Counted from the first letter of the stretch, positions 55,060 through 63,758 are shown. The stretch: 64,000 nt of DNA from Mycolicibacterium aichiense (GCF_010726245.1 NZ_AP022561.1:4464001-4528000); one strand, 5' to 3'. Numbers and translations: made by a program. The notes: generated by a model from the letters alone, not told the origin.

Positions 55060-55829
55060 CCGAACAGGTAGCGGTGATTGTCGGAGGCGCGTCCGGGATC
55101 GGCTGGGCGACGGCCCAGACCCTCGCGGCCCAGGCCATCCGCGTGACGATCGCCGATCGCAACACCGATCTGGCTCGCGAACGTGCGGCGACGCTGGGCG
55201 ATCCGCACAGCTGGGCTGAGGTCGAAGTCACCGACGAAGCCTCGGTGGCAACCCTTTTCGACGATGTCGTGGCTCGCGAGGGCGGCCTGCACGTAGTGGT
55301 CAACTGTGCGGGGTTCAGTGGCTTCGGTGTCATCACCGAGCTCGACGCGGAGCAGTTCCGCTCGGTCGTGGACGTCTGCCTCAACGGCGCTTTCCTGGTG
55401 ATGAAGCATGCCGGCCGCCATCTCGGCGAAGGCGGTGCGCTGGTGTCGCTGACGTCGCTCAACGCCCGGCAGCCAGCGGTCGGGATGAGCGCCTACTGCG
55501 CGGCGAAGGCCGGCTTGTCGATGCTGACCCAGGTGGCGGCGCTGGAGATGGGTCCGCGCGGCATCCGGGTCAACGCCGTGGCGCCCGGCTTCGTGCACAC
55601 GCCGCTGACCGAAGGCGCGGCCATGGTCCCCGGTGTCGTCGACGAGTACGTCGAGAACACCGCGCTGGGCCGGGCGGGAACGCCGCAGGACATCGCCGAC
55701 GCGGTGGCGTTCCTGTGTTCGCCGCAGTCGTCCTGGCTCACCGGCGAGATCCTCGACCTCAACGGCGGCGCGCACCTCAAGCGCTACCCCAACATTGCGG
55801 AGCACCTGACCCGGCTGATGAATCAGTAG
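55056..55829 (+). CDS. SDR-family oxidoreductase
   Basis: 257 residues from ATG 55056. NAD-binding VGGASGIGWATAQTL (9-23), TIADRNTDLA (Asp after strand 2, so NAD-dependent), NCAGFSGFG, serine in LVSLTSLNA, YCAAKAGLS as YxxxK, and C-terminal LTGEILDLNGGAH, the FabG/HSD-type ending. Coupled to the epimerase gene. Two dehydrogenases plus KstR-like control suggest hydroxysteroid or hydroxyacyl oxidation, not proven. Confidence 0.87.
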   Translation: MTEQVAVIVGGASGIGWATAQTLAAQAIRVTIADRNTDLARERAATLGDPHSWAEVEVTDEASVATLFDDVVAREGGLHVVVNCAGFSGFGVITELDAEQFRSVVDVCLNGAFLVMKHAGRHLGEGGALVSLTSLNARQPAVGMSAYCAAKAGLSMLTQVAALEMGPRGIRVNAVAPGFVHTPLTEGAAMVPGVVDEYVENTALGRAGTPQDIADAVAFLCSPQSSWLTGEILDLNGGAHLKRYPNIAEHLTRLMNQ

Positions 55830-55834
55830 TTCGC

Positions 55835-57007
55835 GTGAACACCGAGTTCACCGTCACCCAGAAGCGCGCGCTGGCGATCGTCACGCTGATCGCCGTGCTG
55901 CTGGGTGCCTACTTCCTGCGGCACTACTTCATCCTGGTGGTGATCGCGGCAATCGTCGCCTACCTGTTCACCCCGCTGTACAACCGGTGTCGGCGCCGGT
56001 TCGGGACCGGGTTGTCGGCGACGATGACGGTGCTGGCGGCGCTGGCCACCGTCATCATCCCGGTCGGTGCGCTGGTGACGCTTGCGGTGCTTCAGGTTTC
56101 GCACATGGTGGTGCATGTGGCGGAATGGGTGCAGAACGCCGACATGTCGACCGTCGGTGACAAAGCGCTGGACTACGCCAATCACGCGCTGGCCAAACTG
56201 CCGTTCGGCCACTTCTCGGTCACCCCCGACTCGGTACGCGGCTCGCTGGTGACCGTTTCCCAGAACGTCGGACGCTGGCTGCTGCACGCGTTGCAGGGCG
56301 CCGCGGGCGGCGCGATCGGCGTCGTCACCTCGGCGATCATCTTTCTGTACGTGCTGGTCTCGCTGCTGACCAATCAGGAACAGCTGCTGACGCTGATCCG
56401 CCGTCTCAACCCGCTGGGCGAAGAAGTCACCGACCTCTATCTGGCCAAGATGGGCGCGATGGTGAAGGGAACGGTGAAGGGCCAGTTCATCATTGCGCTG
56501 GTTCAGGGCTTGCTGGGCGCGGCGTCGATCTACATCGGCGGGTTCCACAACGGGTTCTTCATCTTCGCGATCTTCCTCACCGCGCTGTCGGTCATTCCGC
56601 TGGGCAGCGGCATCATCACCATCCCGTTCGGCATCGGGATGATGTTCTTCGGCAACATCGCCGGCGGCCTGTTCGTGGTGCTGTTCCACATCATCGGCGT
56701 CACCAACGTCGACAACTTCCTGCGCCCCATCCTGGTGCCGCGCGAGGCCCGGCTAGATCCCGCGCTGATGCTGCTCGCGGTGTTCTCCGGGATCGCCATG
56801 TTCGGCTTCTGGGGCATCGTGTTGGGCCCGGTCCTGATGATCATCATCGTCACGACGATTTCGGTGTACCTGGCCGTGTACAAGGGCGTGGAGATGACGT
56901 CACACGAGCCGCCCGAGAAACGCCGCCGGTTGTTCCGGCGGCGTCTCGCAGCCGAGACTGAAGCTACAGCGGCGGTCGCTGGGGACGGCGAGCCCCAGGG
57001 CCAGTAG
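55835..57007 (+). CDS. AI-2E family transporter
   Basis: 390 residues from GTG 55835, eight membrane helices in the AI-2E/TqsA layout (VAYLFTPLYNRC, GQFIIALVQGLLGAASIYIGG, GFWGIVLGPVLMIIIV). Family members export autoinducer-2 or act as Na+/H+ antiporters. The C-terminal tail (EMTSHEPPEKRRRLFRRR) is basic and cytoplasmic. It follows the SDR gene by five bases, so the three genes form one operon behind the KstR-like site; what it transports is unknown. Confidence 0.85.
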   Translation: MNTEFTVTQKRALAIVTLIAVLLGAYFLRHYFILVVIAAIVAYLFTPLYNRCRRRFGTGLSATMTVLAALATVIIPVGALVTLAVLQVSHMVVHVAEWVQNADMSTVGDKALDYANHALAKLPFGHFSVTPDSVRGSLVTVSQNVGRWLLHALQGAAGGAIGVVTSAIIFLYVLVSLLTNQEQLLTLIRRLNPLGEEVTDLYLAKMGAMVKGTVKGQFIIALVQGLLGAASIYIGGFHNGFFIFAIFLTALSVIPLGSGIITIPFGIGMMFFGNIAGGLFVVLFHIIGVTNVDNFLRPILVPREARLDPALMLLAVFSGIAMFGFWGIVLGPVLMIIIVTTISVYLAVYKGVEMTSHEPPEKRRRLFRRRLAAETEATAAVAGDGEPQGQ

Positions 57008-57010
57008 GGG

Positions 57011-58024
57011 TTACTCGGCTGCGACCTCGCCGGTGCCGTCTACGGCGAAGATCTCGATTTGTGCCAGCTCGTCGTCGGTGAGCTCCGGTCCCTTCAAAGC
57101 CTGCAGACTGTCTTCGAGTTGTGCGGTACTGGATGCGCCCACCAGCGCACTGGTCACCGCGGGCTGACGGAGCACCCAGGCGATCGCCAGCTGCGCAAGC
57201 GACTGGCCGCGTTGTTGCGCTATCGCATTGAGGCCACGGGCCCGCTCCAGGTAGACCTCGGAGATGTTGGCTTCAGTCATCCAGCGGCCCACACTCGCTC
57301 GCGAGCCGGCCGGAACTCCGTTGAGGTAGCGCGACGTCAGTAAACCCTGGGCCAGCGGGGAGTAGACGATACTGCCGGCGCCGGTCTCGGTGATTGCGTC
57401 CCACAGACCGTGCTCTGGGGAACGCTCGAACATGTTGTAGCAGGGCTGGTGAATCGTCAGCGGCACCCCCTCAGCCGTCAAAGCAGCAGCGGCGGAACGT
57501 GTTTCGTCGGCATTGTAGTTCGATATTCCGACGTAGAGAGCCTTGCCCTGCCGAACGGCGTGCGCCAAGGCCCCCATGGTCTCTTCGATGGGTGTGTCGG
57601 GGTCGGGTCGGTGCGAGTAGAAGATGTCGACGTAGTCGACGTTCAGCCGGGACAGGGACTGGTCGAGTGAGGAGAGCATCGTCTTGCGCGACCCCCACTC
57701 GCCATAGGGACCCTCGGACATGTCGTAGCCGGCCTTGGTCGAGATGATCAGCTCGTCGCGATGCGGCCGCAGGTCTTGGTGAAGGATGCGCCCGAAGTTG
57801 CGCTCAGCCGATCCCGCGGGGGGTCCGTAGTTGTTGGCGGCGTCGAAGTGGATCACCCCTAGATCGAAGGCGCGCCGCACGATGGCGCGCTGGACCTCGA
57901 ATGGTCGGTCGTCGCCGAAGTTGTTCCACAGTCCCAGCGATATGCGGGGCAGCATGAGGCCGCTTCTGCCGCTGCGCGCGTATTCGGCTACGTCGTAACG
58001 GTTTTTGTCAGCTACGTAGCTCAT
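57011..58024 (-). CDS. Aldo/keto reductase (YghZ / glyceraldehyde-3-phosphate reductase-like)
   Basis: 337 residues. Catalytic tetrad: Asp in HFDAANNYGPP, Tyr in NNYG, Lys in ISTKAGYD and His in YSHRPDPD. YGEWGSRKTMLSSLDQSLSRLNVDYVDIFYSH and ALYVGISNYNADE are characteristic of the YghZ/Kvbeta-like subgroup. It reduces aldehydes such as methylglyoxal with NADPH. Convergent with the AI-2E transporter gene. The N-terminal MSYVADKNRYDVAEYARSGRSGL is typical, with both Y and R at conserved places. Confidence 0.9.
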   Translation of the reverse strand: MSYVADKNRYDVAEYARSGRSGLMLPRISLGLWNNFGDDRPFEVQRAIVRRAFDLGVIHFDAANNYGPPAGSAERNFGRILHQDLRPHRDELIISTKAGYDMSEGPYGEWGSRKTMLSSLDQSLSRLNVDYVDIFYSHRPDPDTPIEETMGALAHAVRQGKALYVGISNYNADETRSAAAALTAEGVPLTIHQPCYNMFERSPEHGLWDAITETGAGSIVYSPLAQGLLTSRYLNGVPAGSRASVGRWMTEANISEVYLERARGLNAIAQQRGQSLAQLAIAWVLRQPAVTSALVGASSTAQLEDSLQALKGPELTDDELAQIEIFAVDGTGEVAAE

Positions 58025-58178
58025 AAGTCATCCTGATTCACCCGCAGATCTCCTCGACACAGCGTCAGATGTCTGCGACGATCTTCTCCAGCCGCGGCGG
58101 GATAGTGCACGTGTTCACACCACATCGCTCAGGAAAACTGATCGATACGGTCGCCGGGGACGGCGAGCCTGCCGAAAG

Positions 58179-59084
58179 CTAGTCGACCTGTTTGAACCAG
58201 GAGATGACGACCATCACCATGGCGGCGACCAGGGCGACGATCACCCACAGCACCAAAGCCATGTCGATCCATGCACCCGGCGGCGGAGCGCCCGGCAGGA
58301 TGTTGCGCAGCGGGACGATCGCGAACAGCATTGCTGCGTACCACGTTGCGAACGGCATCTGGAACTGCTTGCGCCGGGTGATCACGAGCACCGAGGTGAA
58401 GATCGCGATGGTCGGCAGGGTGAGCAGCACGATGACGATGCCGAGGTCGAATGCCAGCGGTCCGAGGGCTCGGCTGAAGGTCACCTGCGTCGCGTCGCCG
58501 TCCCCCTTGGCCGCGGGCGACGGGGCGACCTGCTCGCTGGACAAGTCCCAACCCTGCAATGCGCCGGCGATCTCAACCTTGGCCGGGATGATCTTGCGAT
58601 CGTCGCCCTCACCCACCAGTAGGTCGGCGCTGATGCCTTGGGTCTGGTACCGATCGAACGGCCAGGTGTTCACATCGCCATCGACGTCGATGGTCGTCGT
58701 CACCTCTGCCGGCGCGGCCCCGGCCGGAAACTTCAAGTCGCCCAAGGAGTTCCACGGATGCAACCGCACCGCGATATCTTCCTTGAGGGTGTCCAGCTTC
58801 TCATCCACCAGTGAATCAGCGGGGATGACAAGCACTTTGGCGTCCGCTTTGTAGTCGACCGTGCGCAACGACTGCAACGTGATCAGTACCGTCGTCTCTG
58901 ATCCATTGCCTTCGCCCGACGCCTCCAGTTCCTTGGCGGAGCCGGACAGCCACCAATAGCCGAACAACGTGACGATGTAGGCCAACACGACGACGAGCAC
59001 GGTGAGGATGGCGACGGTCTTGCCACGCGACGCGGGTTTCGCGGCGGGAGTCGGGCTCTGTGGCTCGGCAGGAGCGGTGGTCAC
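58179..59084 (-). CDS. DUF4436 family membrane protein
   Basis: 301 residues from GTG 59084. N-terminal helix (about 22-45), a beta-rich extracytoplasmic region (about 55-200, LRTVDYKADAKVLVIPADSL, WNSLGDLKFPAG) and three closely spaced C-terminal helices (about 220-300). The layout matches DUF4436, a mycobacterial membrane family without known function. It lies at the edge of the 13E12/prophage scar; nothing indicates it belongs to it. Confidence 0.8.
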   Translation of the reverse strand: MTTAPAEPQSPTPAAKPASRGKTVAILTVLVVVLAYIVTLFGYWWLSGSAKELEASGEGNGSETTVLITLQSLRTVDYKADAKVLVIPADSLVDEKLDTLKEDIAVRLHPWNSLGDLKFPAGAAPAEVTTTIDVDGDVNTWPFDRYQTQGISADLLVGEGDDRKIIPAKVEIAGALQGWDLSSEQVAPSPAAKGDGDATQVTFSRALGPLAFDLGIVIVLLTLPTIAIFTSVLVITRRKQFQMPFATWYAAMLFAIVPLRNILPGAPPPGAWIDMALVLWVIVALVAAMVMVVISWFKQVD

Positions 59085-59130
59085 GCGCGCATCGTATATT
59101 GACGCACGCGAATACGCTGGCCTTTCCTCA

Positions 59131-59432
59131 TTAGAACGGCGGCGGATCGTCGTCGTTCGGCGGTGGTGCGGGTCCGAGCAGTGCACTGTGGCGTGCTGAG
59201 TGCTGACGGCGGTTGCGCCGGCGTTCGCTGGCGACGTACTTCGCACGGTTCTGCGCCCGGGTGGTCTTGCGACGCGGCATCAGGACGCTGCGATCGCCCG
59301 CCGACTCGACTTCCGGCCGTCCACTCGGCGCCGGGGTCGGAATCATCAAGCTCGGGACCAACCGGGCACTGCCCGGTGTGGTGACGTAGGTCTGACCGCC
59401 AGGCAGGGACCAGATCACCGTCCCGTAGGCAG
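59131..59432 (-). pseudogene. C-terminal end of a 13E12-type (DUF222/HNH) gene
   Basis: Minus-strand frame reading GTVIWSLPGGQTYVTTPGSARL and later the basic SVLMPRRKTTRAQNRAK motif, ending NDDDPPPF at the stop at 59131. This is the standard C-terminus of 13E12/REP-type HNH proteins. The preceding residues LP are in another frame: one G is missing between ctgcct and acggg, exactly where LPDGTVIW would continue. Nothing of the HNH domain or N-terminus is next to it; those parts are in the fragment at 63.76-64 kb, in the same orientation and order. Confidence 0.82.
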
Positions 59433-59498
59433 GCGTTGGAAGGCATCCCCGTAACAGCGCAGGTCAGGCGGATTTCGCCCCTCTCCAACGGCTGCCCT

Positions 59499-60437
59499 CT
59501 ACCGGTTCGGTTCCACCAATTTCGGCCCACCGGCTCGGTCGAATAACACAATGAATTGTGGCGAATTCCAGTGGTGAAGGATTATCTGGCTGAGGTGCGT
59601 CGGGGCGATGGGCAGACCACCTTGGACCATCTCTCGGGCGATCTGGAATACGAATGCATCAGCTGGAACGATCTGGCCATGGATGTCGGGTCTGCCCGTC
59701 GATATCAGGAGGATGTCGTTGCCGACTTTGTCCTTCTCGTCGATTCCCTTCAGCAGGGTTTCGCGCAGCTCGGTGTGGTCGATACTGATCTGAACAGCAG
59801 CCTGCAGCTGATGGAACTCCTGCTGTGAAGCTTGATCTACGTAGATGAGGTAGTCTTCGACCGTCCGGATCCCTAGCTGAGCAAGATGAGCTGGAATATG
59901 TTGCGGCAGTTGCCCATCGGGGACAGGGATGCCTCTAGTGCCAAAGTCCACCTCTAGTTGCTGCAGCAGGTTGTCGACGAGCTGTTCTCGTTGAGCCGGG
60001 GTGCGGCGAGGTGGACGGTCGGCATCGCTCTGCAGTTCAGCCAGAGTGACCACTCGGCCGTTTAGGTGCGAGAACCTCGCCCGATCGGCCGTTATTTGGC
60101 CTTCTGCCGCCAGTGCGATTTGGCGCATCTCTGCCAATCGCTGCCTCGCGATGTTCGTTACGCCTAATGTCGTCAACTCGACTCCAGCTTCCGGTTGGCC
60201 ATTCAGGCGAACCTTGAAATCGGGCGGATCGGCGGCGACCTGTTCAAGGTTGTCGAGCACGCCCATATGGCCCGACAGTTGCGCGTGCATCGCGAAATTG
60301 CAGAACTGCAGTTGCTCCACCACCGGCTTTGGCAAGTCAGCGGTCGTCAGCCGGTCCGGGACTGCCGATGCAAGCACAGACGTGAACTTATTGCCGTGCT
60401 CATCGGTACCACCGAGTGCAAACCCCCCGATATCCAT
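59499..60437 (-). CDS. Hypothetical protein, possible PD-(D/E)XK-type nuclease fold
   Basis: 312 residues from ATG 60437, which gives MDIGGFALGGTDEHGNKFTS; the frame stays open upstream but in a G/C-rich region with no coding support. PPDFKV (about 71-76) followed by GVELTTLGVTN (about 85-95) and KGIDEKDKVGNDILLIS (about 230-246) resemble the D, E-x-T and K elements of PD-(D/E)XK nuclease-like families, but the similarity is weak. No signal or membrane segment. By eye its base composition is lower in G+C than the core genes, consistent with transfer. The HNH fragment follows 66 bases downstream. Confidence 0.45.
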   Translation of the reverse strand: MDIGGFALGGTDEHGNKFTSVLASAVPDRLTTADLPKPVVEQLQFCNFAMHAQLSGHMGVLDNLEQVAADPPDFKVRLNGQPEAGVELTTLGVTNIARQRLAEMRQIALAAEGQITADRARFSHLNGRVVTLAELQSDADRPPRRTPAQREQLVDNLLQQLEVDFGTRGIPVPDGQLPQHIPAHLAQLGIRTVEDYLIYVDQASQQEFHQLQAAVQISIDHTELRETLLKGIDEKDKVGNDILLISTGRPDIHGQIVPADAFVFQIAREMVQGGLPIAPTHLSQIILHHWNSPQFIVLFDRAGGPKLVEPNR

Positions 60438-60979
60438 TCGCCGACCGTAGCGGTAGTCCCCAAGCCGCCTCAGGCTGATCTGAGGAGCAGCCCTGAACCA
60501 ACACCCCGCTCTGATCGCATACCAGCCATCAGGATCCCGCCGATCCTCTGGCCGCACCGGGCTGCCACGCGGTGACAACCTGGCCGCGCGCAGCCCGTCT
60601 CGAAATCCGGACAAGGCGCGCAGGCGGTCAGCAGTCGACCGGCACCAGCCCGAGCAACTCCTCCAGCTCGGGCAGGCCAGCCCCAGCGCCAAAGACGCCG
60701 AACCCGAACACACGTTGAAGCAGCCCGGCGCCGTCATCGGAGCCTCACCCCGCCGCGCAGCCACCCCGGGGGGCACCGCGCCAGCCGCTGCCCATCATGC
60801 CGACGCGCAGGCAACAACGGCACCCGCCGCGCACTCGAAGCCACATACCCGCGGCCCGACCCCACAGCCCGAGGCCGAACACCCAGAACCGTCACAACCG
60901 CATTCTGCGCTCCATCAACGCTCAACTCCTATGCAACATGACCTCCGGGATCGCGGCTTAGGCCTTGAGCTTCTTGGCT
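60438..60979. other. 542-base region without supported gene
   Basis: G/C-rich sequence between the two island genes, both read leftwards. Long frames exist on both strands but show no recognisable motif, no consistent start and no ribosome site. It may be the remnant of a mobile-element gene, but no transposase motif was recognised, and it may contain the promoter of the 59499-60437 gene. Confidence 0.4.
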
Positions 60980-61936
60980 TTACACTCCTGGGACCGCACC
61001 GCCATCGCAGTTTTGCTCACCGCCGTTGTTCTCTTCGTCGAGGCCATCATCGTCGGGCTCAACCTCGACAATCTGTGGTCCGACTAGAGTTGCTTCCGAC
61101 CACAATTGCTCGCATAGCTCCCGCAAGGACTCGCGTGCTGGCGACGGCATCGGCGACATGACCGTTGTTGTGGTGCCAACACTGTTGAGCGATGTACCGA
61201 GCGTCAACACAGCCCCGTCCTCGGTAAGGAGAATCCGGTCGTGCAACTTGGTCGACTTTCGCACCTCGACTGGCCGCGAAAGGCTGGCACTGTCAAGATG
61301 CGTCTGCATCGCCGACAATTCCGCATTGTTGGACCTCTTGCCCGATACGAGGAGCCGTGTCAACTGTGTGCTCACGACAATTCTGTGTAGGCCGTCGAGT
61401 TTCAGATAAGGATCGATGAGGAGACCTGCGCCCGCATTGGCGAGCTGCCCTACCAAGATTGGGTAGGCAAGGGGGTCTTGCCCTTCGAGGACAACGACAC
61501 TCACGTCTTCCTCCGTAGCTCCGCGCTCGCGGTCCCGCAGCAACGCACGGCCAAGCTCGGTGAGCACTAAACCCGGTTCCTCTCCAGAACCAGGCGTCTC
61601 CTCCAACCACGTCAGACGGACAAGGTGCCCGATAAACGTCTCGCCAGGCTTAACCAGTTCTCTTCGTGCATCCTTGCCAAGCAGCTGGTCCCTAATCGAC
61701 GTGATAGTTGACTGGAACCGGCTGCCGAGCATCGTGTCAACCATCCGCTCGTAATCACGGACAACGGAGCCCATGGAGCCGACCCCAGTACCCTGAACGA
61801 TGCGGTATTCAGCCTCAGCTGGTTCCGGGTTGTTATGCCACAACATGACTTGCGTGGCCGTCGGGCGATAGGAGCTTCGATTGCACGCCGCGATAAACGC
61901 GAGTACCCGGTACTGCTCTTCCGAGACGATGGTCAC
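60980..61936 (-). CDS. Protein with N-terminal winged-helix-like and C-terminal PLD-like domain
   Basis: 318 residues from GTG 61936. Residues about 1-140 are helical and HTH-like (VLAFIAACNRSSYRPTATQV, VLTELGRALLRDRER). Residues about 165-285 resemble a phospholipase-D-superfamily half: AGLLIDPYLKLDGL (173-183), KLHDRILLTEDG (230-241) and LGTSLNSVG (246-254), the order of the DPYL, HxR/D and G-S-N elements in PLD modules of defence proteins. Only one HxD-like copy is present, so it would have to dimerise or be non-catalytic. The last 30 residues are acidic. Divergent from the TM protein. Confidence 0.55.
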   Translation of the reverse strand: MTIVSEEQYRVLAFIAACNRSSYRPTATQVMLWHNNPEPAEAEYRIVQGTGVGSMGSVVRDYERMVDTMLGSRFQSTITSIRDQLLGKDARRELVKPGETFIGHLVRLTWLEETPGSGEEPGLVLTELGRALLRDRERGATEEDVSVVVLEGQDPLAYPILVGQLANAGAGLLIDPYLKLDGLHRIVVSTQLTRLLVSGKRSNNAELSAMQTHLDSASLSRPVEVRKSTKLHDRILLTEDGAVLTLGTSLNSVGTTTTVMSPMPSPARESLRELCEQLWSEATLVGPQIVEVEPDDDGLDEENNGGEQNCDGGAVPGV

Positions 61937-62142
61937 CGTGCAATTCTAGGGGCACCATTCTGTCGCCCCCAGCGGAGAATCCCATAGCCGTACTGAAGGG
62001 ATTTACCAGTCCGTGCCGTGAGACGGTAGCACCCAAGGGAGGGATTGGGCGCCCCCTGTTTGTCAAGTATTTGTGGTGTGGCTACCGGGTTCTTGTCCGC
62101 TATATGACCGCAGGAACTGCACCGCAGCGATTTAATCAAACA

Positions 62143-62670
62143 ATGACTGACCCACGCGAACTAGAAGCAAAAATGGCATTGGACCAAGCGTTTGCAGAAC
62201 TAGACGGGCAGCACACCGAACTCGCGGGGCTCCAATCCAAGGCCAAGGACATAATCGGGTTACTGACGCTCGCCGCGACCTTCCTCGGTGCGTTTGGCAA
62301 GGCATACTCCGACAGCGTTCTGCATTCGGTGATGGACATGTCAGGTTGGGTTCTTGCGGCGTTTGTGATGCTCCCCGTTGTCACTGCGCTCGCCGCGATC
62401 TACGTCATGAAGCCACGCAGCGGCTGGATGTTCACACTTGACGGTAGTTCGATGGCCACCGACATGCGTGGCCGCGCACCGGACGTGAAGTTTCAGAGCG
62501 CTGAATCGCTTTACTTGGCATACGTCGGAAAGATCACCGAGCTGCTAGACGCCAACCAACCTCACCTTAAGCGGCGGAAGTGGGCATTATGGACCGCTCT
62601 CCTCACGCTGCTGTGTACCGTGGCATTCACGGGAGGGCTGGTCCTGACTTCGCACCCAGTCAAGACCTGA
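62143..62670 (+). CDS. Small membrane protein with three TM segments, candidate effector
   Basis: 175 residues from ATG 62143 (ATG 62104 is an alternative; no ribosome site is clear for either). An N-terminal helix with ELAGLQSKAKD leads into TM1 (about 36-56, GLLTLAATFLGAFG) and TM2 (about 66-88), then a soluble part with SAESLYLAYVGKITELLDA and TM3 near the C-terminus (about 148-170). The layout recalls 2TM/PycTM or SLATT-type effectors of signalling-based defence, but sequence similarity is only impressionistic. Divergent from the PLD-like gene across about 200 bases. Confidence 0.45.
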   Translation: MTDPRELEAKMALDQAFAELDGQHTELAGLQSKAKDIIGLLTLAATFLGAFGKAYSDSVLHSVMDMSGWVLAAFVMLPVVTALAAIYVMKPRSGWMFTLDGSSMATDMRGRAPDVKFQSAESLYLAYVGKITELLDANQPHLKRRKWALWTALLTLLCTVAFTGGLVLTSHPVKT

Positions 62671-62705
62671 TCACAGTCCTTCTGTAGATCAAAGGGAATA
62701 GTGGG

Positions 62706-62840
62706 ATGACAGATAATAAAGAAGAGCCGGACCTCGGCGATGTAAAGGGTTCGAAGTCCACGCAAATTAGGCCCGACGACAAGCCCAAGTGGCCTGGTGA
62801 GCCGGACCTAAGGTCAGTCGAAGGCTCTCCGCGAGCCTGA
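62706..62840 (+). CDS. 44-residue protein with an internal repeated motif
   Basis: ATG 62706 follows an aaaggga purine run at about 62690. The product has MTDNKEEPDLGDVKGSKST followed by GEPDLRSVEGS, so the pattern EPDLxxVxGS occurs twice. Strongly polar, no hydrophobic core; unknown family. The next gene carries the related EPTLDYVKGYEST. Codons are mixed in base composition compared with the core genes. Confidence 0.4.
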   Translation: MTDNKEEPDLGDVKGSKSTQIRPDDKPKWPGEPDLRSVEGSPRA

Positions 62841-62884
62841 ACCCGCCGCCCACGAAACGCTCCTCTTCGGCAGAGGGAGGGCCA

Positions 62885-63043
62885 ATGACGAACCCCAACC
62901 CGGAAGACATCGGGTCGAACACCGACTGCGAAGGCCCCGGCGTCCAGGGGCCGGAGCCGACCCTGGACTACGTCAAGGGCTACGAGTCCACGCGTGCGGA
63001 AGACAAACGAGACGTTGAGTACCGCAGTTCCGATGGCAACTGA
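62885..63043 (+). CDS. 52-residue protein related to the preceding small protein
   Basis: ATG 62885 with agggaggg just upstream. Contains GPEPTLDYVKGYESTRAEDK, matching the EPDLxxVKGxxST pattern of the previous protein. One cysteine at residue 15. Unknown function; tandem duplication with divergence is likely. The stop at 63041-63043 is near the end of the capsid pseudogene on the other strand. Confidence 0.45.
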   Translation: MTNPNPEDIGSNTDCEGPGVQGPEPTLDYVKGYESTRAEDKRDVEYRSSDGN

Positions 63044-63053
63044 CGGCGATCAG

Positions 63054-63757
63054 CTTGCCGCCGCCGATGGTGAACTTGCCGCACCGGCTCGGCAGCACCA
63101 CGACGTGCCCGACGCGCCACGGACCCCGCACTGCGATCAAATCGCTTGTGAAGTAGGTGGATTCATGGGTGGCGACGTTGGCGGGGCCGAGCGCGGACAC
63201 GATGGCCGTCCTGTCGATGATCAGGCCGCTGTTGGCGGTCATCTCGTTGTTGACGACGACCGGCAACGACAGGAGCCGTTCCACGGCGCCGGTGGTTCCC
63301 GCACCCAGCAGGCTGCTGTTGTAGTCGGTGCCGGTCTTGAGTTTGCGGAATTCGCCCCAGCCCAGCGGACCGAGCACGATGTGGGTGGGTGTTCCGCGGT
63401 TGGTCTGCAGGGCGGCATCAGGTCGATCAGCCCGTCGAGGCTGTCGGTGATCGGCCCAGCGTCGACCGCGCCCGTGGTGTTGAGCAGACCTGCCACGGGG
63501 GCGTTGACCGGGCTCGGTTCGGCCTGGGCGAGGAGTGCGGCGTCGGCTTTGCGAACCAGGGCGCGGGACACCGAGGAGGCGATCTGCTCGGCGGTCTGCG
63601 GCTGGTTGAATTGCTCGCGCGAAAGGCGCGCCAGCATGGTCGCTTTCGACGTGTACACGAGGGCCTCGGACCGGGCCGGTTCGGCTTCGTCGAGTTCGGC
63701 GCCCTCAGCCTTGAAAGTCGCGCTGTCGTCGTCGATGAATGCGACGCGGGTGACCGG
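63054..63757 (-). pseudogene. HK97-type phage major capsid fragment, frameshifted
   Basis: Minus strand: PVTRVAFIDDDSATFKAEGAEL, then SEALVYTSKATMLARLSREQF and RALVRKADAALLAQ, ends in LDGLIDL. In another frame the segment continues AALQTNRGTPTHIVLGPLGW then EFRKLKTGTDYNSSLLGAGTT, NSGLIIDRTAIVSALG, HESTYFTSDLIAVRG and GKFTIGG. A single-base loss at about 63418 (gatcgcc reduced to gatgcc) joins them. The N-terminal 100 or more residues and the natural stop are missing. This is a clear relict of a tailed-phage capsid, similar to those in mycobacterial prophages. Confidence 0.85.
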
Positions 63758-63758
63758 G

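Noticed and set aside
60438..60776. Upstream extension of the possible nuclease
   Set aside because: Open frame but without coding character or start signal; ATG 60437 fits better.
60438..60979. Insertion sequence or transposase remnant
   Set aside because: Long frames in this stretch are Arg/Pro-rich but have no DDE, tyrosine or serine recombinase motif and no terminal repeats.
61933..62139. 68-codon minus-strand frame with CxxC near its start
   Set aside because: Lies in the divergent promoter region between two better-supported genes; the CxxC alone is not enough.
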